Of a stretch of DNA of 64,000 nt, positions 57,281 through 64,000 are shown piece by piece. Source of the DNA: Gymnothorax reevesii (lineage: Eukaryota > Chordata > Actinopteri > Anguilliformes > Muraenidae). Position numbers and translations under genes: made by a program. Position 1 is the first letter of the stretch. Every line of letters begins with the position of its first letter. The notes beneath the pieces were generated by a model, which worked only from the letters and a program-made list of their open reading frames with translations, did not search any database and was not told the origin of the DNA. Where the stretch lies: assembly GCA_029721435.1 (NCBI GenBank), contig CM056586.1, positions 70,813,607 through 70,877,606 of the forward strand, written 5' to 3'.

Positions 57281-58886
57281 AAAAACCCAAAACCAGTGAA
57301 GTTGGCTCGTTATGTAAATCGTAGATAAAAACAGAATACAATGATTTGCAAATCCTTTTCAACTTATATTCAATTGAATACACTGCAAAGACAAGATGTT
57401 TAATGTTCAAACTGAGAAACTTTTTTTTTTTTGCAAATAATCATTAACTTAGAATTTAAAGGCAGCAACACATTGCTAAAAAGTTGGCACAGGGGCCTTT
57501 TTACCACTGTGTTACATCGCCTTTCCTTTTAACGACACTCAGTCAACGTTTGGGAACTGAGGAGACCAATTTTTGAAGCTTTTCAGGTGGAATTCTTTCC
57601 CATTCTTGCTTGATGTACAGCTTAAGTTGTTCAACAGTCCGGGGTCTCCGTTGTCGTATTTTACGCTTCATAATGCGCCACACATTTTCAATGGGAGACA
57701 GGTCTGGACTACAGGCAGGCCAGTCTAGTACCCGCACACTTTTACTACGGAGCCATGCTGTTGTAACACGTGCAGAATGTGGCTTGGTATTGTCTTGCTG
57801 AAATAAGCAGGGGCGTCCATGAAAAAGATGTTGCTTGGATGGCAACATATGTTGCTCCAAAACCTGTATGTACCTTTCAGCATTAATGGTGCCTTCACAT
57901 ATGTGTAAGTTGCCCACGCCTTGGGCACTAATACACCCCCATACCATAACAGATGCTGGCTTTTGAACTTTGCGCCTATAACAGTCAGGATGGTTCTTTT
58001 CCTCTTTGGTCCGGAGGACACGACGTCCACAGTTTCCAAAAACAATTTGAAATGTGGACTCGTCAGACCACAGAACACTTTTCCACTTTGCATCAGTCCA
58101 TCTTAGATGAGCTTGGGCCCAGTGAAGCCGGCGGCGTTTCTGGGTGCTGTTGATAAATGGCTTTTGCTTTGCATTGTAGAGTTTTAACTTGCACTTGCAG
58201 ATGTAGCGACGAACTGTAGTTACTGACAGTGGTTTTCTGAAGTGTTCCTGAGCCCATGTGATGATGTCCTTTACACACTGATGTTGGTTTTTGATGCAGT
58301 ACCGCCTGAGGGATCGAAGGTCACGGGCATTCAATGTTGGTTTTCGGCCTTGTCGCTTACGTGCAATGATTTCTCCAGATTCAATGAACCTTTTGACGAT
58401 ATTACGGACTGTAGATGATGAAATCCCTAAATTTCTTGCAATAGCTCGTTGAGGAATGTTGTTTTTAAACTGTTCGACAATCAGCTCACACATTTGTTCA
58501 CTAAGTGGTGACCCTCGCCCCATCCTTGTTTGTGAATGACTGAGCATTTCAGGGAAGCTGCTTTTATACCCAATCATGGCACCCACCTGTTCCCAATTAG
58601 CCCGTTCACCTGTGGGATGTTCCAAATAAGTGTTTGATGAGCATTCCTCAACTCTCTCAGTCTTTTTTGCTGCTTGTGCCAGCTTTGTTGAAACATGTTG
58701 CAGGCATCAAATTCCAAATGAGCAAATATTTGCAAAAAATTACAAAGTTTAACTGTTCGAACATTACGTAACTTGTCTTTGCCGTGTATTCAATTGAATA
58801 TAGGTTGAAAAGGATTTGCAAATCATTGTATTCTGTTTTTATTTACGATTTACACAACGTGCCAACTTCACTGGTTTTGGGTTTTG
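57281..58886 (-). mobile_element. Full-length Tc1-like element, almost intact
   Basis: A 1,606-bp element flanked by TA at 57279-57280 and 58887-58888. Its terminal repeats are long, over 100 bp and nearly identical: AAAAACCCAAAACCAGTGAA at the left against the inverse of TTCACTGGTTTTGGGTTTTG at the right. The shared inner stretch includes ATACAATGATTTGCAAATCC. A single transposase gene fills the interior on the minus strand. It is the best preserved element in the window and probably the most recent Tc1 insertion. It belongs to the same group as the dead copies at 25.4 and 38-40 kb. Confidence 0.97.
57543..58523 (-). CDS. Tc1-like DDE transposase, near-intact
   Basis: A DDE/DD34E transposase that binds the element's terminal repeats in the nucleus and catalyses cut-and-paste at TA. 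ATG at 58521-58523 (MGRGSPLSEQ) gives 326 aa; an upstream in-frame ATG at 58575-58577 would add 18 aa, but family starts favour MGRG. Residues 1-50 are the first helix-turn-helix (RAIARNLGISSSTVRNIV). A basic GR-containing hinge (KRQGRKP) follows at 56-62, then a second DNA-binding part to ~120. The DDE core has D154 (LWSDEST), D244 (FQQDNTKPH) and E279 (SPIEN), with 34 residues between D244 and E279. The frame ends at TGA (57543-57545) after SSVPKR. The same frame then runs 13 more codons to TAA at 57501, ending GDVTQW as in relatives, so the stop is premature and trims only the tail. Confidence 0.93.
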   Translation of the reverse strand: MGRGSPLSEQMCELIVEQFKNNIPQRAIARNLGISSSTVRNIVKRFIESGEIIARKRQGRKPTLNARDLRSLRRYCIKNQHQCVKDIITWAQEHFRKPLSVTTVRRYICKCKLKLYNAKQKPFINSTQKRRRLHWAQAHLRWTDAKWKSVLWSDESTFQIVFGNCGRRVLRTKEEKNHPDCYRRKVQKPASVMVWGCISAQGVGNLHICEGTINAERYIQVLEQHMLPSKQHLFHGRPCLFQQDNTKPHSARVTTAWLRSKSVRVLDWPACSPDLSPIENVWRIMKRKIRQRRPRTVEQLKLYIKQEWERIPPEKLQKLVSSVPKR

Positions 58887-58889
58887 TAG

Positions 58890-60450
58890 AACATACTGTC
58901 ATGAAAGTAGAAAAAACATAAGCATCCAAATGAGGGAAAGAGTGAGGGTCCTTCTGTCAGAATTGAGCTAAAGAAAAGAGCAAAAAGGTCTGAGAAGTCT
59001 AAATTCCTGGTGGTCATCTTTTACAGCAGTAGTTCATGGAACACAGTCATACCATTACCTGGCTATTACAATGACATTGAGTTTGGAAATGGCTGAGATT
59101 TCAAGGCCCAATAATCGATGTTTTATATGGGATAGCTAACCAATGTAAACATACACCGAGCACTACCGCGCTCACTGTAGTAATAAACAAGCCCCGTTTA
59201 AATGAGAGGACAGGCCTTGGGTATTGTGCAATATAACATGCCCCACTACAAACAGTTCCAGTATCAATTTCATATGACTTTTATCAGTCCGTAGAGAATG
59301 TATTGATCAAACTGTGGATGTGGATTTGTACATTTTTTGCAGCAAAGGCTGTCAAGTGTGTCCAGTAAATTAAATTTATCTGCGACTTAATCGTTTGTTC
59401 TTCCCTGTGGAGGCGAATTTCTATGAAGGAGTGAGAAGTAGATAAATATTAATGTTGCCCATTTTCATAGCATTCTCAACATTGTTAAATTCAAGAGTTT
59501 TCAGTTTGAAATGAGGTACATGCACATGCAGCCATGAGACCAGACCACAATATTTCTCTCTCAATAAAATATTTGCAATTCCTGGAGGAAAACAAAACTC
59601 GGATCCACCGCATGTATCGTTTGAAAGGCAGATTCCAGGCAATTATTTTGAATAAGGAGGCTTCAAGCCACTTAATAGTGTGAGGAGGATAGCTAGAATG
59701 ACAAAACATCCAAGGTCAATATATTACTTTGCACCATAATCATCCAAGCACCATCCATCTTCCTCTGCTAACAAGAGCGACAGTTTAATTACATTTGATA
59801 ATGCATTCAGCCGCTCATAGTGAAGTGATAAACAAGAAATTTCCATCGAAATCATCGGCGGTACTCATCAATGTCTGACATGCAGAATTGAATGGGTCAG
59901 AATATTACAATACAGTTTGCCTTCTGTGTCTGAAAAAACAACAAATTTGAGATGTATTTTTCAAAAACCCATAAAAGATGGCAAAGCCATAAAAGAACAT
60001 TTTTAGTCATGTTTGTTTTAGGTTTTTAACGATGTGCTTTCACTTGAAATGCAGCTAACATATGGCAGAACGCCAAAGTCCTTATTTACAGCCCTGATCG
60101 TGTAAATCTTGCGACATTTTTTATTCAAATTAGTTAAGAAAAAAAATTGAAACTTTTGTTTGAGTTGAGGCAAACACAACGGTTCATTTATTTTCCAATT
60201 TGCTAAGAAAATTGCCACTGGTCATAGTACTTTCCCACTTCTTTGTGAATAATCCAAAAAAAAACAAAAAACAAAACTCAAGTTAAAAAAAAAAAGATTC
60301 GCAGGATCATTGCCTGTCATGGTACTAAACAAAAAATGCTCTGCTTGCATCCTATTCTTTCAAGTGTTAATCAAGAAATTCAACTATAACTCTGTCCCAT
60401 TTGCTCAACTTTGCTTCAAGGAGTTTGTCTGCCTGCATACAGGACATATT
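58890..60450. other. Unassigned stretch
   Basis: No recognised gene or delimited element; several A-rich tracts near 60255-60296. Open frames are short and without motifs. Confidence 0.4.
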
Positions 60451-60872
60451 GGCCATCATTTATCAAACTTGCGTAGGATCTGGTGTAGATTCTGGTGTAA
60501 AAATCAGCATTTGCCAGGTGTCACCACTGATTTACTAAAAGTGTGTACGTCATTGATTTCGGAATAGAACTGGCGGGGCGTTGATAAATCTGGTGGCTGA
60601 AACCATCGTAATTTACATGACACGCCCCTATAAATTCATGCTCCTGGAGGCATAGTCCTGCCCACTTCACGACATCGACTCACGAAAGACGGCAAAGAAG
60701 AAAGAACTCGTTCTGTTGTTCGCTGGTTTCAAATCTGCGTACGCCTGGTCAGACCTGGCGTGAGATTTTTGCAGACGTTCGCTCAAGTTCAGATTGATAA
60801 ATGCCGATCCCTGCAGGAGATTTGGCGTACACCCATTTTTTTTGGTGTACGCTCGTTTGATAAATGAGGGCC
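60451..60872. mobile_element. MITE with GGCC...ATTTATCAAAC ends
   Basis: A 422-bp element with inverted ends GGCCATCATTTATCAAAC (left) and GTTTGATAAATGAGGGCC (right), extended inward by TTGCGTA and TACGCTC. The trinucleotide ATT is present on both sides (60448-60450 and 60873-60875) as a possible 3-bp target duplication. The interior contains CACGCCCCTATAAATTCATG (TATA-like) and further GTGTACGC/GCGTACAC words near the ends. No coding motif. A Harbinger-type origin is plausible, but ATT is not the standard TWA, so the superfamily is left open. Confidence 0.8.
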
Positions 60873-60875
60873 ATT

Positions 60876-63690
60876 GTGTATGAATGGTCCCTGTGAAAAT
60901 ATGTACAATAATATATTTGTTAGTGGAGAAAAACTGTCAGGGTAAACAATTTGTTGAGTCCTGAAATTGCCTTCTCATAGACCATTAAGTGAATGTTGAT
61001 TTGGAAAACAGAAAGCAGTAATGCCTGCGGCGAAAGGCTTTGCAATGATTCCCTGGTACAAATGACAGTGCCCAAATACTCTTCGGAAGCCAGTGCAATG
61101 GATCCAATCATGGTGGAGAGACATGAAGCTTCTGCAGATGAAGTGTAAAAATCAGCCCCTGTCTCTCTTTCTTATCGTTCAACATCAGTCGCGATCTCTG
61201 TGCGCGGTGATCAGTGCTGGAAATGCACTTGGCGAACACCAGATGAAGCATCTCTCCTTTGGGATGCAGAGTGGATTGAATCATTAAGGTGGAGTTTCCA
61301 CAATTTGCCTGCATGAGTGAGGCATATTGGTGGATGAGGAGAAACAATGCACCCAGTTAAGAATGTTTTACTGAATTGCCCAGAAAACAATATAACCGGA
61401 GTATAATTAGCCACTGGAGAAAACAAAAATATGTAACTGCTTCAGAAAAAGAGCTCTGGTGGGTAGGGATTTCCATAACTTTTATTGTACTGCACACTGA
61501 GCTACCTAAAAAAGTAACAATCTGGCAACATGGGAATGAAGAGAAAAATTTGCGGTTTACCCTTAATGTGCTCGACTACAATATTTTTCACTCTGAATAT
61601 ACACTTCCAACACACTCTGAAGTCATAAATCACTGAACACGGTGCATGGTGGGCCGCAGTTTAAACTACAGCAGGTCACAGACCTACATTTCAGTTTTGA
61701 AACTGGAGTTAAGATATTCACAGGCCTCTCCCGTGGAATTTTCCGCCTACCTTCCTCAACACGGCTTTAATCTCCCCCTGCCCTGAACTCACCTCCTCTG
61801 TACATTAACCTCTGAACTCCCTGCATGTTCAGCTGGGGCCAGTCTTGGGTCCTGTGTGCTTTCAGGACCATGACAGCCCTCAGTGAAATTCTGCTGCTCT
61901 TGTAATGAAGTGCACGTTGTCTCCTTCTCCCAATGAGTCCTCGTGTGCAGCCGGTAATTTCTTGCAAATGTGGTCGGGTGTTTGCCGAGCGGGCAACTGG
62001 CAGTCAGTCGCAGAGGTAATTGGGCCTGTGGTATCTGCCACTGTTGGAAGCTCTGAGACCCAGCCTTGCTTCCTCACTAATCAGCCTGTTCCTTCCCGGA
62101 GCAGCGGGTGGGAAACAGACAGCGACAGAGAGAAAACAGATGTAAAATTGTATTTTTCTCTTGCTCAGGGGTCGCCCTCTGGCAACAGCAGGCAGAGTGT
62201 GGATTTCTTAGAGTTGAAGCTGGGAGTTTGAGGATTGGGCTAGATCATAATTAATACTGGAATCCAATTTTGCCTGCTTCATCTTGACTGTGACGTGATT
62301 ACTCTGGTACTAATGAATATCGTATGTCGCGCTCCTTGCTATGTGTTGTATCTGCTCTGCTTAATGTTAGCATTCGTAATATTTAGCAGCAACAAGTCAA
62401 CTCAATAACCACGACACAGCCACAAAGCTCCATATAAGTAATGCCTTTAGACTCCCAGATCTTGTTAGTTCCACTATCAGTATCTACGATGTGATCAAAT
62501 GTATTAGGCTGCTCCTTTCTACTGATCATCTCACGAAGAAGCCTGACACATCCAGAAAGATTACCACTCTCAATAGGTGCTATGATCACCAGTTTTATAC
62601 TTGAAGCTTGCGTGTGTTATGGTGATGAGGGCATTACGTGCTGTAATGTGCACAGCCAGGCTTGTTCTGCGCTAAGTGTTTTCTCAAAGCGCCTTGGACT
62701 GTGCGGCAGACGGACTCGGTGTCACGCACTTCGGCCCGCGCCATGCGGCTGAAGCATATGGCTCGTGCGTCACAGATTATTCATTCTGTCCCGCGATACG
62801 CCGTTATGGGAATTTAAGAAGGGCCTGATGTGCGCAATGAAAACTAAATCCGATATGAAAATGCTGCCTTTGTGTGTATGTGTGTGTGTGCGAGCAGGTA
62901 TACGTGAGGTTTTGTGATAACGATCATTGGTATTTCACTGCATGAACACGCCGCAGGTAACAGCTGGGCGTATACTGCATTGAACAGCTTTTATTGCTTG
63001 TTTTCGAGATTCGTTTTACTCTGTGGACTTCCTTCTCTGCAGTGCTGGACTCATTCCTTAATTACACAAATTATATAGATGACTGTGATCCACATGACTT
63101 GTTTGAAGTTCCAGCTGGCCGCAGAACGTCTGCAGTCTGCCAGTTTGTTCCTCTGCAACACCAGTCAGTTTTGAATTTAAAAAAATGCTGCTTGTAGCAA
63201 CTTATGCGGCTTATGAACTGCATAATTATAAACTGATTAATCATATTACAGATGGAACACATTCAGGTGGAAAAATACAGAGGTAAGTAGTAAGCTGGCA
63301 GTAACAGAGGGGGAATCGCTTCGGTCACATCATCAACACGAGACATCTCACTGCGAATAATCTAGAATCTCTCAACCAATTTTATAACTGAATGAACCAA
63401 TTAATTGCATGCAGATACCGCACACTACCTGAGGGTGATGAATATTCCTGCAGTGATTCCTCAACATTTGAAGAGGAAGAAGAAGAAAAAAAGATTTATA
63501 ATTTAGACCTATTTCTGTTGGTTTGGAGCAGAGTAAAAATTATAGTCCTGCACACTGTTCTTATTTTGAGGCTAAGATATACCTTTCTGACACATGATTA
63601 TGGAGTCCCTAATAGCCGTCACCTCGCGGATATTTTATTGCTTTCGCATTTCTGTAATAATCTGGTTTAAAAGCTCCCATTCTTTCCCCT
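60876..63690. other. Unassigned stretch
   Basis: No recognised gene. A good acceptor-like sequence (GTATTTTTCTCTTGCTCAG|GGG) lies at 62168/62169 and is followed by 20 open codons to a TGA, but no other evidence supports an exon. The 62690-62830 part is CpG-richer than its surroundings. Confidence 0.35.
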
Positions 63691-63695
63691 CGCAG

Positions 63696-63739
63696 GAATT
63701 TGCTCAGCGGTATCGTAGCCCTTCCGTCTCCGATAAAAG
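63696..63739 (+). CDS. Candidate 44-nt coding exon, unknown gene
   Basis: CATTCTTTCCCCTCGCAG|GA is a strong 3' splice site and AAAAG|GTAGGC a good donor; together they frame 44 nt. In phase 0 it reads EFAQRYRSPSVSDK plus two bases; phase 2 entry is also open, and the third frame stops. Small exons of this size occur in large vertebrate genes. I cannot name the protein. It cannot be joined directly to the exon candidate at 47.1 kb, because a phase-1 junction would run into TAG. So another exon would be needed or one of the two is false. Confidence 0.35.
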
Positions 63740-64000
63740 GTAGGCCATTAAGCCAGGACTGCGCCAGAATTAAGATAAGTTGATATGCAGCCAGCGCTGC
63801 TTGTGTAATACGCCGCAGCGATCGCTGCTGCTTTTTCTAATGATTTTAGGCATGTATTTGTTTCACAGTCGAGATGACAAAATATGAATGAATATGATAT
63901 ACTGTTATCATAGTGCTTTTTTTTCTTCTTTATCAACTCCTCTCTTTGTGAAAACGGAGACTGGGTGAAACTCCATGTTGGAATCAGATATCCAGACGTC

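Noticed and set aside
62169..62231. Possible terminal exon after GTATTTTTCTCTTGCTCAG
   Set aside because: Only the acceptor is convincing. The 20-codon frame to a stop and the absence of a polyadenylation signal or matching protein leave it unsupported.
1..64000. CRISPR arrays, operons, phage or plasmid features
   Set aside because: No regularly spaced direct repeats, no dense same-strand coding and no bacterial signals. The repeats and transposons are of vertebrate type.

Overview
This window looks like vertebrate, almost certainly teleost fish, nuclear DNA. It has moderate to low GC, long non-coding stretches and microsatellites of (CA)n, (GT)n, (CT)n and (ATT)n. It also holds a dense load of the mobile elements typical of ray-finned fish genomes: Tc1-like DNA transposons of several families, short inverted-repeat elements, L2-like and L1/Tx1-like LINE remnants, a Gypsy gag remnant and solo LTRs. 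There are no prokaryotic features (operons, ribosome binding sites, rRNA, CRISPR). I recognise no complete host protein-coding gene. The window is best read as a large intron or gene desert.

Layout. 0-7 kb is mostly unassigned, with a TATA/GC-box promoter-like stretch near 1.7 kb and a Tc1 scrap at 2.6 kb. 7-18 kb has a Tc1 fragment, two copies of a palindromic MITE, a tRNA-like SINE scrap, a near-perfect hairpin MITE at 14 kb and a dead LINE reverse transcriptase at 17 kb. 18-23 kb has a 19-nt G run, a fold-back element and two CpG-rich, promoter-like stretches (19.4-19.9 and 22.6-23.2 kb). 25-41 kb is a transposon graveyard: six Tc1-like copies, two of them carrying inserted solo LTRs, one carrying a MITE and one carrying a recent 288-bp tandem duplication. 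44-56 kb has two diverged copies of an unresolved ~1 kb repeat, an L1-like tail, a complete Tc1 element with one frameshift, a Gypsy gag remnant and two minisatellites. 55.7-58.9 kb has three well-delimited elements in a row: a CpG-rich Harbinger-like MITE, a hAT-like fold-back element, and a full-length Tc1 element whose 326-codon transposase frame is broken only by a stop 13 codons before its expected end.

Two short stretches, 47089-47227 and 63696-63739, have the splice signals and open frame expected of coding exons on the + strand. I could not match them to a known protein, and their phases do not join directly, so at most they hint at a long gene transcribed left to right.

The 'genes' here do not work together as a system. 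They are independent selfish elements of different ages, and nesting gives a partial relative chronology. The most useful observations are the almost intact Tc1 transposase, the five-copy palindromic TTAA-flanked MITE family with repeated loss of palindrome arms, the nested LTR-in-Tc1 structures, and the two exon candidates. All family assignments rest on recognising protein motifs and terminal repeats by eye; no database search was run.
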